DNA of 64,000 nt, from assembly GCA_033344795.1 (NCBI GenBank), contig JAWPMS010000001.1, positions 3,410,001 through 3,474,000 on the forward strand. The letters are read 5' to 3'. The stretch comes from SHLQ01 sp033344795. Its GTDB lineage: Bacteria > Actinomycetota > Acidimicrobiia > Acidimicrobiales > SHLQ01. Below are positions 43,298-52,358 of the stretch, in pieces (position 1 is the first letter of the stretch; every line of letters begins with the position of its first letter). Below the pieces are notes generated by a model, which saw nothing but the letters and a program-made list of their open reading frames with translations, was not told the origin of the DNA and did no database searches. The translations under genes were made by a program, and so were the position numbers.

Positions 43298-44551
43298 ATG
43301 GCAGAAAAGAACTGGTCCGAGAACATCGAGTACGAGTCGATCGCACTTCATCAGCCGACATCGCTGCCGAAATTGCAGGAGCTCGTCGCGAACGCATCAA
43401 ACGTCAAGGCGCTTGGAACACGTCACTCGTTCAACAAGATCGCAGATTCGCCTGGGGGCGTGCAGGTATCGACGGCCTTGCTCGATGTACCGATTTCCGT
43501 GGATCGCCAGAACATGACGGCCTCGGTGCCCGCCGGGTGGAGTTATTCGGCGGTGGTCGCTGCGCTTGAAACCGAAGGCGTCGCATTGCACAACCTCGGT
43601 TCGCTGCCGCACATCTCCATCGCTGGGGCTACCGCCACCGGAACGCACGGCTCGGGTGACACCAACCGTGTCCTTTCGGCGGCGATCGGAGGACTCGAGC
43701 TGGTGAAGGCCGATGGGTCGCTCATGCAGGTTGACCGTTCACACCGCGAGTTGGATGCATTGGCCGTCGGGCTCGGCGCTTTCGGCGTGATCACTCAGGT
43801 AACCCTCGACGTCGAACCCACCTACTTGGTTCGCCAGGACCTCTACCAAGGAGCGTCGTGGGAGACGGTGCTCGACAATCTCGACGAGATCATGGCGAGC
43901 GCCTACAGCGTGAACTTGCATGCCGACTTCTCCTCACCTGACACGAGGACCATCTGGCAGAAGTCTCGGGTCGACGTAGATGCCAATGGCGATCCCGTCG
44001 CTCCGGACGTACCTGACGTGCTGTGGGGGGCGACGCGCCTGGATGTGATCGAAATGGATCCCGGCCGAATCACGACCCTGACCGTGCCCGGGCCATGGTC
44101 CGAGCGTCTGGCTCACTTCGTGCCTGGCGGAGCGCCATCGATGGGAGGCGACGAGTTGCAGACGGAGTATTTCGTCGCGAGGAAAGACGCGGTGGCGGCC
44201 ATCGAGGCATTGCGGTCGATGGGGGAGCGAATCGATCCGCATTTGCACGGAACCGAGATCCGCACGGTTGCCGCCGATGACCTGTGGCTCAGTCCGGCGA
44301 CCGGCCGTGATTGCCTGTCGATCGGCTTCACCTGGAAGAAACACCCCAGAGAAGTACTCTCGCTGCTGCCTGATCTCGAGCGAGCGCTCGCACCGTTCGA
44401 GCCAACACCACATTGGGGAAAGCTGTTTGCGTTCGAGCGACAGGATCTCGCCGACCGGTTCCCTCGATTCGATGACTTCTTTGCCCTCGCAGCCGAGTTG
44501 GATCCGACGAGCAAGTTCTCCAATCCGTTTCTGCGGCGGTTCGAGGCGTAG
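43298..44551 (+). CDS. FAD-linked alditol oxidase-like oxidoreductase
   Basis: A 417-residue VAO-family flavoprotein that closely follows Streptomyces alditol oxidase: NWSENIEYES, ALGTRHSFNKIAD, LGSLPHISIAGATATGTHGSG, GAFGVITQVTLDVEP, and C-terminal PHWGKLF. His43 in TRHSFN matches the histidine that binds FAD covalently in alditol oxidase. It would oxidise polyols such as xylitol or sorbitol with O2, giving aldose and hydrogen peroxide. Starts 24 bases after glnN. No signal peptide, so cytosolic. Confidence 0.9.
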   Translation: MAEKNWSENIEYESIALHQPTSLPKLQELVANASNVKALGTRHSFNKIADSPGGVQVSTALLDVPISVDRQNMTASVPAGWSYSAVVAALETEGVALHNLGSLPHISIAGATATGTHGSGDTNRVLSAAIGGLELVKADGSLMQVDRSHRELDALAVGLGAFGVITQVTLDVEPTYLVRQDLYQGASWETVLDNLDEIMASAYSVNLHADFSSPDTRTIWQKSRVDVDANGDPVAPDVPDVLWGATRLDVIEMDPGRITTLTVPGPWSERLAHFVPGGAPSMGGDELQTEYFVARKDAVAAIEALRSMGERIDPHLHGTEIRTVAADDLWLSPATGRDCLSIGFTWKKHPREVLSLLPDLERALAPFEPTPHWGKLFAFERQDLADRFPRFDDFFALAAELDPTSKFSNPFLRRFEA

Positions 44552-44589
44552 CGTCTGAGGATCGACAGATACCGAGGAGGAATACGACC

Positions 44590-45249
44590 ATGAGTGACGA
44601 ACAGCAGATCACCGTCATCGAGGGTGGCCCGTACATGGTGACGGGAAGTGTCCCAGTGACCGTCAAAACCCCTGTGGTGTCCGAACACGGCGAACCGCTC
44701 ACGTGGAAGACGAGTCCTCCACAGGAGGCCAAGGCGAGGGTGGCGTTGTGTCGCTGCGGGGCATCCTCAAAGAAGCCATACTGCGACGGCACACACGGCA
44801 AGATCGAATGGGACGGCACGGAGAGTGCGCCCGATGGAACCTATGCCGAACGATCCAAACAGTATGGCGACGGTGTCATGGAGGTCATCGATGACCGCGG
44901 CATCTGTATGCATGCAGGATTCTGCGGCAACGAAGTGACCAACGTCTGGAAGATGGCGGACAAGACGGACGACACACAGATTCGAGCACAGGCGATGGCG
45001 ATGATCGAACGTTGCCCGTCGGGCGCACTCACCTACCGCATCGATGGAGAGACCATCGAGCCAGATCTACCGGTTTCGGTCGCCGTCGTGCCCGACGGCC
45101 CTCTGTGGGTGAACGGTGGCGTTCCCGTCCAGTCTGCCGATGGGTCTTCCATCGAGACTCGCAATCGTGTCACCTTGTGTCGCTGCGGACAGTCCTCACA
45201 GAAGCCGCTCTGCGATGGCTCCCACAGCGATGCGGGGTTCAGCGGCTGA
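44590..45249 (+). CDS. CDGSH iron-sulfur protein with two CDGSH motifs and a central Fe-S domain
   Basis: A 219-residue protein with three iron-sulfur modules. Residues ~50-68 hold CRCGASSKKPYCDGTH and residues ~196-211 hold CRCGQSSQKPLCDGSH, each a 3Cys-1His ligand set for a [2Fe-2S] cluster. Between them CMHAGFC and ERCPSGAL resemble the divergent 4Fe-4S mono-cluster domain. Function is probably electron transfer or redox sensing. It follows the alditol oxidase gene by 38 bases. Confidence 0.88.
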   Translation: MSDEQQITVIEGGPYMVTGSVPVTVKTPVVSEHGEPLTWKTSPPQEAKARVALCRCGASSKKPYCDGTHGKIEWDGTESAPDGTYAERSKQYGDGVMEVIDDRGICMHAGFCGNEVTNVWKMADKTDDTQIRAQAMAMIERCPSGALTYRIDGETIEPDLPVSVAVVPDGPLWVNGGVPVQSADGSSIETRNRVTLCRCGQSSQKPLCDGSHSDAGFSG

Positions 45250-45301
45250 CGTCGGCGCACCCGGCATATCGTGGAAGCGTTCGCCTATCGAAGGTTGCGA
45301 A

Positions 45302-45664
45302 GTGGAATACAAGCTCACGCATGATGAACCGGTCACCGAAGAGGAAGCTCTCGCCCTGGCCGCGCAGATGGGTCTTCACGGGCTTGCTTTCACGGTGAAG
45401 ACCCAGCAGGACGAGGAGCTGCACTGGCACGAGTTTTCGGCCGTGACCTGGGTGATCTCGGGAACCGGCGCACTGATGAACCAGGACGGCGAGCGCATCG
45501 AAGTCGGACCGGGGTGTCGCTTGGACGCTCCGGCCGGGTACCTGCACCGCGGACTTGCCGGTGAGCCATACCGCGTGGTGATTGGTACAGACCTGCCGTT
45601 CGAAGCGTGGACGAAACCGGTGGACAAACCTCCAAGCGAACTGCCTGCTGAGCTGGCGTCGTAG
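45302..45664 (+). CDS. Cupin domain protein
   Basis: A 120-residue cupin. ELHWHEFSAVTWVISGTGALM gives the first motif (H-x-H-E), and CRLDAPAGYLHRGLAGEPYRVVIG the second with His. The GTG start has AAGG eight bases upstream. No neighbour pins down the role. It lies 52 bases after the CDGSH gene and converges on the PNPOx-like gene (five bases between). Confidence 0.8.
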   Translation: MEYKLTHDEPVTEEEALALAAQMGLHGLAFTVKTQQDEELHWHEFSAVTWVISGTGALMNQDGERIEVGPGCRLDAPAGYLHRGLAGEPYRVVIGTDLPFEAWTKPVDKPPSELPAELAS

Positions 45665-45669
45665 GCGAT

Positions 45670-46209
45670 TCAGTCCGAGAAGATCTTCGTCTCGAAACCA
45701 TCGATGCTCGTGACATTCTTGCGCGACCAATAGTCGCGAAGCTGATCATCGGACATCGCCGCGTAGAACGGCTCCAGTTCTTCGTCAGCGCGGAGTGCGT
45801 CGACGGTCATGATCGGCACGCCCGTGCCACATGACGATGACGTCTTGTCGATCATCAGGTCGAAGATCTGTCTGGATCCGCCGAGCGTTGGGAAGAGGGC
45901 GATGAGGTCATCCCATTGTTCATCTCTGGGATGAATGACCCGAGCGGTTCCGTACGTGCGCAGGATCAGCGGAGTCTCGTCGATCGACATGAACATGAGC
46001 GTCATTCGGCCACTCGACGCCACGTGAGCGGCAGTCTCGTTACCGCTTCCCGAAAGGTTCAGCCACACGATCCGCTGTTGATCGAGCACCTTGAGCGTGT
46101 TCATGCCTTTTGGGGACACATTGACTCGCCCCTCGGCTGCAGCGGTCGCCACGAAGAACATCGGTTGCGCCTCGATGAAGGCAATCTGCTTCGGGGTGAG
46201 TTTGTTCAC
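45670..46209 (-). CDS. Pyridoxamine 5'-phosphate oxidase family protein
   Basis: A 179-residue flavin-fold protein. It begins KLTPKQIAFIEAQPMFFVATAA, with RVNVSPKGMNTLKVLDQQRIVWLNLSGSGNETAAHV, typical of the split-barrel PNPOx-like family that binds FMN or F420. Its substrate is unknown; relatives include F420-dependent reductases and stress proteins. ATGA overlap with the small gene upstream on the minus strand shows an operon. Confidence 0.86.
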   Translation of the reverse strand: MNKLTPKQIAFIEAQPMFFVATAAAEGRVNVSPKGMNTLKVLDQQRIVWLNLSGSGNETAAHVASSGRMTLMFMSIDETPLILRTYGTARVIHPRDEQWDDLIALFPTLGGSRQIFDLMIDKTSSSCGTGVPIMTVDALRADEELEPFYAAMSDDQLRDYWSRKNVTSIDGFETKIFSD

Positions 46210-46676
46210 TGTTCAATCCTCTCGGGAAGCCCTCGACCGTTGTTCCACCAACGATTCCGGTTGGTGTTGTCGGGGTTGTAGGCGGCACGGCTGGCCCAGT
46301 CCTCGCGGAGGTAGATCACCGGTTCTTCGTAGTGATGCACCTCGAGGATCGCATCCATTACCTCGCCCAGAGTTTTGAGATCGCGGTCGATCGAGATCTT
46401 CACTTCGACGACCGGATACGACTCGACGGATCCGGCTACGAAATCGGCAACATGGGTCGCCGTCGTCGATCCCAGGGGTGGCCGTGCTGTCTCCATGCCT
46501 ACAGCGGAGACGCTGGCGTTGCGCTCATATGTTCCGTACCGCAGCGGATGGACCTCGACGACCGCGTCGAGGATCTTGTCGACATCGTCGACCACCGTTT
46601 GGATCTCGAGGGTCCACACCGGTTCGAAACGTCCCGACGTCGCCTGATAGCTGACCAGCAGATCTTCATCGGGCAA
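46206..46676 (-). CDS. Small protein resembling the NIF3/YqfO insert (CutA-like) domain
   Basis: A 156-residue cytosolic protein with a probable TTG start (GAAGGA lies eight bases before it). The middle and end (YGTYERNASVSAVG, VEVKISIDRD, AILEVHHYEEPVIYL) resemble the CutA/PII-like insert of NIF3-family proteins, where IGNY and HPYEEP are signatures. Here it stands alone. The N-terminal VVDAVVEVHPLRYGTY echoes the same pattern, suggesting an internal duplication. No known catalytic function. Confidence 0.6.
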   Translation of the reverse strand: MPDEDLLVSYQATSGRFEPVWTLEIQTVVDDVDKILDAVVEVHPLRYGTYERNASVSAVGMETARPPLGSTTATHVADFVAGSVESYPVVEVKISIDRDLKTLGEVMDAILEVHHYEEPVIYLREDWASRAAYNPDNTNRNRWWNNGRGLPERIEQ

Positions 46677-46765
46677 GGTGCACCGTCCTTCGAGTCATTC
46701 GAGATCGACATCATACGAAGGCTGTAGGGCTTGTGGGTATCGATTTCACAGGCAAGGAATACAGT

Positions 46766-47689
46766 ATGCGTATGCCTGATTACCAAGCGCTCTTGCCGCC
46801 CCTCGCAACTCTTGTTCCGTTCGAAGCGGCGTACCGGCATCGAAACTTCACCCACGCGGCCGAAGAGTTGCACTTCTCCCAGGCCACGGTGAGTCGCCGA
46901 ATCAGCGAGTTGGAATCGAATCTCGGAGTGCGACTCTTTGATCGTCATCGCCACGATGTCGTGCCAACACGCGATGCCGACCTTTTGGCAGAATCGTTGC
47001 GACCTGCATTGAGTGGGATCTCGACGATCGCGGACCTTCTGCGTCGCCGAAATTCCACGTCATCCACGCTGACGGTCTTCTCGGACCTGTCGCTCGCTTC
47101 AACGCTGGTTGCCCCGATCATCGGGGACTTTCAGCGCGCACATCCGGAGCTGAACATTCGGGTCCTGTCCTCGTATGAACCGATTGAGTCGACGAGCGAA
47201 CTATTCGACATCGGGCTGCAGTATGGTCACTCCTCGTCGAACCCTCATCTGGCGCAACCGATCGCGGACGACCTTGTCTTTCCCGTGTGTTCGCCCGACT
47301 TCGCGGAGGCTCTGTCCGATCCTGTGGTGGTGGAGGACCTCATCGGACTTCCATTGCTTCACGTGGCATACGAGGAGCCAACCTGGACCGACTGGAACCG
47401 ATTTCTCGCATTTGCCGGATGTGGTATCGATGCGGTCGAGGGTGGTCTGACCTTCACGTCGTATCAGGTTTGTCTCGACGTCGCCGAGCGAGGTGAAGGT
47501 GTCGCTCTTGGGTGGGGGCGATCGGTGCAATCGCGTCTCGATGCGGGGCAGCTGGTCTCTCTGACCGACGTGGTTATGCCCCATCCGGACGTGATCAACG
47601 CCTATCGGCCGGCGGAGCGGGCCGAGAACCCTCTCACGGCAGAATTCCTGAACCTGCTTGTCAGCCGGGTTCGTCCACTTACATGGTAA
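46766..47689 (+). CDS. LysR family transcriptional regulator
   Basis: A 307-residue LysR regulator. The winged helix-turn-helix is RNFTHAAEELHFSQATVSRRISELESNLG near residues 25-55, and the C-terminal two-lobed effector domain follows. AAGGAA six bases before the ATG supports this start over the in-frame GTG at 46733. It is divergent from the small-protein/PNPOx operon, the usual arrangement for control of a neighbouring gene. The effector domain resembles the GcvA/AmpR side of the family. Confidence 0.9.
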   Translation: MRMPDYQALLPPLATLVPFEAAYRHRNFTHAAEELHFSQATVSRRISELESNLGVRLFDRHRHDVVPTRDADLLAESLRPALSGISTIADLLRRRNSTSSTLTVFSDLSLASTLVAPIIGDFQRAHPELNIRVLSSYEPIESTSELFDIGLQYGHSSSNPHLAQPIADDLVFPVCSPDFAEALSDPVVVEDLIGLPLLHVAYEEPTWTDWNRFLAFAGCGIDAVEGGLTFTSYQVCLDVAERGEGVALGWGRSVQSRLDAGQLVSLTDVVMPHPDVINAYRPAERAENPLTAEFLNLLVSRVRPLTW

Positions 47690-47701
47690 GAACCAAGGCT
47701 G

Positions 47702-48289
47702 ATGAGCACCAAAAAGACGAGTGGTGAAACGCAAGGATCGGCCGACGGTGTTCGCCTCCGTCCCGTCGAGGCGGGAGACGTGGGCTGGATGGCGGAGATG
47801 GCCGCTGATCGTGAGTTGATCGGCTCCCACAACTGGGGCGGTCCACGGGAAGCCCACGAGATCGAAGCGGACCTTCGGGAACAGCTCGTCGCAACTGGGT
47901 TGATCGGTCCGGACAACGGCACGCTCATCGTCGCCTTAGCCGATGACACGCCGATTGGTGATGTCTCGTGGAGGACCGAGCGATGGGGGCCATCGATGCG
48001 AAGTCGCTGCCCGGCGATTGGCGTTGCGCTCCTGCCTGCCTATCGCGGCCGAGGTCTTGGCACCGTGGCCCAGAGGCTGCTCGTCGATCGGCTGTTTTCT
48101 GGCGACCCTGACCTGCATCGAGTGCAATCCGACACGGCGGTGGACAACATTGCCGAAGATCGCGCGCTGCTGAAGGTCGGATTTGTTGTCGAAGGCGTCG
48201 TGCGAGATGCCGAGTTTCGTGACGGGGGATTTCACGATCACACGCTTTACAGCATCCTGCGATCCGAGTGGGAGGCGTGGAAGCCATAA
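47702..48289 (+). CDS. GNAT family N-acetyltransferase
   Basis: A 195-residue RimJ/RimL-like acetyltransferase. VRLRPVEAGDVGWMAEMA starts the fold; motif A is GVALLPAYRGRGLGTVAQRLLVDRLF with the acetyl-CoA-binding RGRGLGT. DTAVDNIAEDRALLKVGFVVEGVVRDA is the usual C-terminal part. Substrate unknown. It starts 12 bases after the LysR gene. Confidence 0.88.
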   Translation: MSTKKTSGETQGSADGVRLRPVEAGDVGWMAEMAADRELIGSHNWGGPREAHEIEADLREQLVATGLIGPDNGTLIVALADDTPIGDVSWRTERWGPSMRSRCPAIGVALLPAYRGRGLGTVAQRLLVDRLFSGDPDLHRVQSDTAVDNIAEDRALLKVGFVVEGVVRDAEFRDGGFHDHTLYSILRSEWEAWKP

Positions 48290-48316
48290 CGTCCCCTTGC
48301 CCCAATGGGCGAAATA

Positions 48317-48332
48317 TTGAACGAACGTTCAA
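48317..48332. promoter_or_regulatory. Candidate TetR/BetI operator
   Basis: TTGAACGAACGTTCAA is a palindrome with 7 of 8 pairs, centred 28 bases before the choline-sulfatase start. Its form is typical of TetR-family operators. A BetI-like TetR gene ends this same cluster at 51779, so repression of betC relieved by choline is the simple reading. Confidence 0.55.
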
Positions 48333-48352
48333 GGCTCGATACAGTCTCGGTC

Positions 48353-49873
48353 ATGACCCGACCAAATGTGCTTCTCGTGATGGCTGACCAGATGGCTCCG
48401 CACTTCACAGGTGCCTACGGCCACCCCGTCGTCAAGACTCCGAACCTCGATGCTCTCGTCGAGCGCGGGACGCGTTTCGATGCCGCCTACTGTCACTCCC
48501 CGTTGTGCGCTCCGGCGCGGTTTTCCATGATGGCCGGACGGTCGGTGAGCTCGATCGGGGCCTGGGACAACGCTGCGGAGTTTCCCGCGTCGGTTCCAAC
48601 CCTGTCGCATCATCTGCAGGCGGCGGGTTATCGCACCGTGCTGTCGGGAAAGATGCACTTCGTCGGGCCTGATCAGCTCCACGGCTTCGAAGAGCGTCTC
48701 ACTACAGACATCTACCCAGCCGACTTTGCGTGGACTCCGGACTGGTCGTCATCCGATGAACGAATCGACAAGTGGTATCACAACATGGATCCACTGTCCG
48801 AGGCTGGCCAAGCGATCACCACACATCAGATCGACTACGACGAGGAGGTCGGGTACACCTCGAGACGCAAACTTCTCGACCTCGCCCGCGAGAGCAACGA
48901 CGGGCGCCCGTTCTTTCTCGTCGCATCGTTCATTCACCCGCACGACCCCTACGTGGCCCGGCCCGAATGGTGGAACCGATACGACCACGACGAGATCGAC
49001 CTACCCGATCCCATCGACCTCGAATTTCTCGACCCTCACAGCCGGAGAATTCGCACGGGCATCCAGGCGGACACGGTTGGGTTCACCGAGGAACAGACTC
49101 GCAATGCACGCCACGGCTACTACGCAAACACGAGCTACGTCGACGACTGGCTCGGTCGGCTCATTCGCACGCTCGACGAGGCTGGGCTCGCCGACAACAC
49201 GATCGTGATGTTCACGAGCGATCACGGCGACATGCTCGGTGACCGGGGGCTCTGGTACAAGATGAGCTTTCACGAGCGATCTGCCCGTGTACCGCTGGTC
49301 ATGGCCGGGCCGGGGATCGCGAATCGCACGGTGCCGCATGCGGCATCGCACCTCGACCTGTTGCCGACGTTGCTCGACATCGCCACCGACGGCGGTGACT
49401 GGAGCAGCACCGTGCCCGACATCGAGGGCCGGAGTTTGTGGCCCCTGGCGACGGGAGGAGCGGACGACGTGTCCGAAGCCATTGGCGAATACACCGCGGA
49501 GATGACCTCCCGGCCGATCTACATGATTCGCCGGAACAACCTCAAGTACATCCACTGTGACACTGACCCGGCGCAGCTCTTCGATATCGAGGCGGATCCC
49601 TTGGAGCGAGCGAACTTGGCCGCCGACCCAGCATTCGCCGAGGTCGCAGCGTCGTTTGCTGCTGAGGTGCAACGACGCTGGGACAGCGACGAGATCACCG
49701 AGCGGGTCGTGAGCAGTCAACGTTCCAGGCATGCCATACATCGCGCAACCGAAGCGACCAAGGGCATTCGGTCGTGGGATCACCTCCCCGCCAACGATGT
49801 CGCCAACTCCTATGTTCGAAACCATCAGGACGTGGTCGACGCATCGCTGTCGAGCCGGCTCCGCGTGCGGTAG
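48353..49873 (+). CDS. betC: Choline-sulfatase
   Basis: A 506-residue type I sulfatase. Cys52 in LCAPARFSMMAGR is the C-x-P-A-R residue converted to formylglycine, and MADQM near the N-terminus, FTSDHGDMLGDRG and KMSFHERSARVPL hold the metal and substrate sites. YCHSPLCAPAR and AWDNAAEF are specific to choline-sulfatases, and the C-terminal SWDHLPANDVANSYVRNHQDVVDAS matches their C-terminal domain. It splits choline-O-sulfate into choline and sulfate. A formylglycine-generating enzyme must be encoded elsewhere. The ATG chosen gives MTRPNVLLVM. Confidence 0.93.
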   Translation: MTRPNVLLVMADQMAPHFTGAYGHPVVKTPNLDALVERGTRFDAAYCHSPLCAPARFSMMAGRSVSSIGAWDNAAEFPASVPTLSHHLQAAGYRTVLSGKMHFVGPDQLHGFEERLTTDIYPADFAWTPDWSSSDERIDKWYHNMDPLSEAGQAITTHQIDYDEEVGYTSRRKLLDLARESNDGRPFFLVASFIHPHDPYVARPEWWNRYDHDEIDLPDPIDLEFLDPHSRRIRTGIQADTVGFTEEQTRNARHGYYANTSYVDDWLGRLIRTLDEAGLADNTIVMFTSDHGDMLGDRGLWYKMSFHERSARVPLVMAGPGIANRTVPHAASHLDLLPTLLDIATDGGDWSSTVPDIEGRSLWPLATGGADDVSEAIGEYTAEMTSRPIYMIRRNNLKYIHCDTDPAQLFDIEADPLERANLAADPAFAEVAASFAAEVQRRWDSDEITERVVSSQRSRHAIHRATEATKGIRSWDHLPANDVANSYVRNHQDVVDASLSSRLRVR

Positions 49874-49884
49874 GAGGACACGAC

Positions 49885-51012
49885 ATGGCGAACCCAAGCA
49901 CTGACCCGATTGCCCAAGGATGGCATCCCGAACCCAGCTCATCGATGTCGCTGCACGCCGACGCCTACACACACCAACGGTGGTTCGACGTCGACCAGGA
50001 CAGAATTGTGCGCCGCTCGTGGCAATGGCTCTGTCACACCGAGAAGCTTCGTACGCCGGGTAGCTATGTGGCAGATGAGATCGGTGGGATGCCGATCGTC
50101 GCGGTGCGGGATAGGGACGACTCGTTGCGTGCCTTCTACAACGTGTGCAAGCACCGGGCGCATCAGCTCCTCGAGGGTGAAGGCGTGTCGCATAACATCG
50201 TCTGCCCGTATCACGCGTGGAGTTATGACCTCGGCGGTCGGTTGACCGCCGCTCGCCATACGTCGAATCTGCACGACTTCGACGTGCACGACGTCTGTCT
50301 CGACGAAGTTCAGATCGAGGAGTTCGGTGGGTTCATCTACGTGAACCTTGACCCCTCGGCAAATCCCTTGGGTGAAACGTCCGGTGAACTCCAGTCGGAG
50401 ATCGCTCACTGGGCGCCTGACGTCGAACAGCTCACATTTGCGCATCGGCTCTCGTATGAGATCAAGAGCAATTGGAAGAACGTCGTCGACAACTTTCTCG
50501 AGTGTTACCACTGCCATGTCGCCCACAAGGACTTCGTCTCTTTGGTCGACATGGACACCTACAGGGTCACCACCCACGGGATCTACTCGAGTCACATGGC
50601 CGAAGCCGGCAAGAGCGAGAACACCGCGTATGACGTTCGTGATGCCACCGTGACCGATCACGCGGTGTGGTGGCTGTGGCCCAATACGTGCATCATGCGC
50701 TATCCAGGTCGTGGCAACATGATCGTCCTGAAGATCATCCCGGCAGGGCCCGAACTCACCTACGAGACCTACGACTTCTTTCTCGAGTCTGCTGAACCCA
50801 ACACCGCCGAGCTCGAGTCGATCCGGTATCTCGATGAAGTGCTCCAGGTGGAGGACATCGCCCTGGTCGAGAGTGTGCAACGCGGGATGGCCACCCCGGC
50901 GTTTCAGCAAGGGCGCATCGTCAACGATCCCGCCGGGTCGGGTCTGAGCGAACACGCGCTTCACCACTTTCACGGTCTGGTACTCGATGCCTACCTGCGA
51001 GACGACTCGTGA
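49885..51012 (+). CDS. Rieske-type aromatic/choline monooxygenase alpha subunit
   Basis: A 375-residue Rieske non-heme iron oxygenase. The [2Fe-2S] ligands are Cys88, His90, Cys107 and His110 (NVCKHRAH, VCPYHAW). The mononuclear iron site is in NWKNVVDNFLECYHCHVAH. The place after betC suggests choline monooxygenase (choline to betaine aldehyde) or glycine betaine demethylase. A reductase partner is not in the cluster. AGGAGGAC precedes the ATG. GTGA overlap with the SDR. Confidence 0.88.
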   Translation: MANPSTDPIAQGWHPEPSSSMSLHADAYTHQRWFDVDQDRIVRRSWQWLCHTEKLRTPGSYVADEIGGMPIVAVRDRDDSLRAFYNVCKHRAHQLLEGEGVSHNIVCPYHAWSYDLGGRLTAARHTSNLHDFDVHDVCLDEVQIEEFGGFIYVNLDPSANPLGETSGELQSEIAHWAPDVEQLTFAHRLSYEIKSNWKNVVDNFLECYHCHVAHKDFVSLVDMDTYRVTTHGIYSSHMAEAGKSENTAYDVRDATVTDHAVWWLWPNTCIMRYPGRGNMIVLKIIPAGPELTYETYDFFLESAEPNTAELESIRYLDEVLQVEDIALVESVQRGMATPAFQQGRIVNDPAGSGLSEHALHHFHGLVLDAYLRDDS

Positions 51013-51776
51013 GCGGCGATCTCGATGGCCGCGTGGCTCTCGTCACGGGTGGGCGTGGCGGTGCAGGTCGGGCGGTGTGCGCCCGCTTCGTTGCCGAAGG
51101 AGCCCACGTCTACGCTGCCGACCTTTCCGAAGAGGGCACGATCGGGGGCTCTTCAGGGGCGGGTGAGTTCCTCCGGTTCGACGTGACCTCCGAAGAGGAC
51201 GTGAAGGCCGGGATCGCCGTGGTCGCTGCGGCACACGGTCGGCTCGACATCGTGGTGAACGCAGCTGGCATCGAGATCGAGGAGACCGTCGAACACACGT
51301 CACTCGACGCGTGGAACCGGATCTTTGCGATCAACGTGACGGGAACCTTTCTGACGTCGAAATACGCGCTCCCGATGCTTCGAGAGTCGCCGTGCGCGTC
51401 GATCATCAACTTTGGCTCCTACGACGGCTACATGGCCGATCCCAAGCTCGCGGCTTACTGCGCAACAAAGGGCGCAGTGCACATGATCACCAAGGCAATG
51501 GCCGTCGACCACGGTCCCGAGGGCATCCGGGTCAACGCGATCTGTCCCGGATACATCGACACACCGATGCTCGATCAGTTCATTCCGGACGGCGTCGACC
51601 CACAACGGGCGCGTGAAGAAGCCATCGCAGTGCACCCGCTTCGTACGATCGGAACTCCGACGGACATGGCCAATCTGGTGCACTGGCTCGCCTCCGATGA
51701 GGCGCGATACGCGACCGGGCAGCTGTGGGTGCTCGACGGTGGACTCTCGGCTCAAGTCCAGCAGATGAGGTTCTGA
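51009..51776 (+). CDS. SDR family oxidoreductase
   Basis: A 255-residue classical short-chain dehydrogenase. TGGRGGAGRAV is the cofactor motif, VVNAAGIEIEE the NNAG equivalent, and YCATK holds the catalytic Tyr and Lys. The IDTPMLDQF region and C-terminal WVLDGG are usual. In a choline cluster one expects a betaine aldehyde dehydrogenase of the ALDH type; this is not one. It might oxidise an alcohol or hemiaminal product of the Rieske enzyme. Confidence 0.9.
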   Translation: MSGDLDGRVALVTGGRGGAGRAVCARFVAEGAHVYAADLSEEGTIGGSSGAGEFLRFDVTSEEDVKAGIAVVAAAHGRLDIVVNAAGIEIEETVEHTSLDAWNRIFAINVTGTFLTSKYALPMLRESPCASIINFGSYDGYMADPKLAAYCATKGAVHMITKAMAVDHGPEGIRVNAICPGYIDTPMLDQFIPDGVDPQRAREEAIAVHPLRTIGTPTDMANLVHWLASDEARYATGQLWVLDGGLSAQVQQMRF

Positions 51777-51778
51777 GC

Positions 51779-52354
51779 ATGGCCGACATTTCGACGGATT
51801 CTGCGGTTTCGGCAGATGAACGGATCCTCGACGCGACACTTTCGGTTTTGGCGAGCGAGGGGGTGGCAGGGGTCAGCATGCGTGCGGTCGCGCAACATGC
51901 AGGGGTCGCTGTGGGACTGGCCAACTATTACTTCGCAAACAAGACCGCGCTGATCTGCGCTGCATTGGAGCGAGTAGGGGATCAAGATCTGTTGCTCGTC
52001 GCGGCGCCAGAAGGAGTGGACCCCGACGTTCACCTCCGCCAGTGTTTGCATCAAGCCCTCGACCCGAAGTATCTGACGCGGGACTATCTCAGCCTTCGGC
52101 TGCAGCTCTGGTCATTGGCAGGCGTCGACAAACAATTCGCGGAGATCAATAGAGCCGCGCAGCGTCGATATCTCGGCGGCCTGGCCGACCTCATCGCGGC
52201 GGCTCGTACCGACCTCTCCGTCAAAGAGATCGAACGACGCGCGGCGGATGTGCTTATCGTGCAGAACGGCGTGTGGCTCACCGCAATCCTTGTCGAGGAT
52301 GCATCAGCGCTGAAACGTGCCGCTGCCCGGTGCGTTGAGTTGGCGTTCGGTTGA
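51779..52354 (+). CDS. TetR family regulator, BetI-like
   Basis: A 191-residue TetR-type repressor. The N-terminal helix-turn-helix is GVAGVSMRAVAQHAGVAVGLANYYFANKTAL, and the rest is the helical ligand domain (VLIVQNGVWLTAILVED). The match to BetI-like sequences and the position at the end of the betC cluster suggest a choline-responsive repressor of this operon, likely via the palindrome at 48317. It converges on the NADH dehydrogenase gene, five bases away. Confidence 0.86.
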   Translation: MADISTDSAVSADERILDATLSVLASEGVAGVSMRAVAQHAGVAVGLANYYFANKTALICAALERVGDQDLLLVAAPEGVDPDVHLRQCLHQALDPKYLTRDYLSLRLQLWSLAGVDKQFAEINRAAQRRYLGGLADLIAAARTDLSVKEIERRAADVLIVQNGVWLTAILVEDASALKRAAARCVELAFG

Positions 52355-52358
52355 TCGT

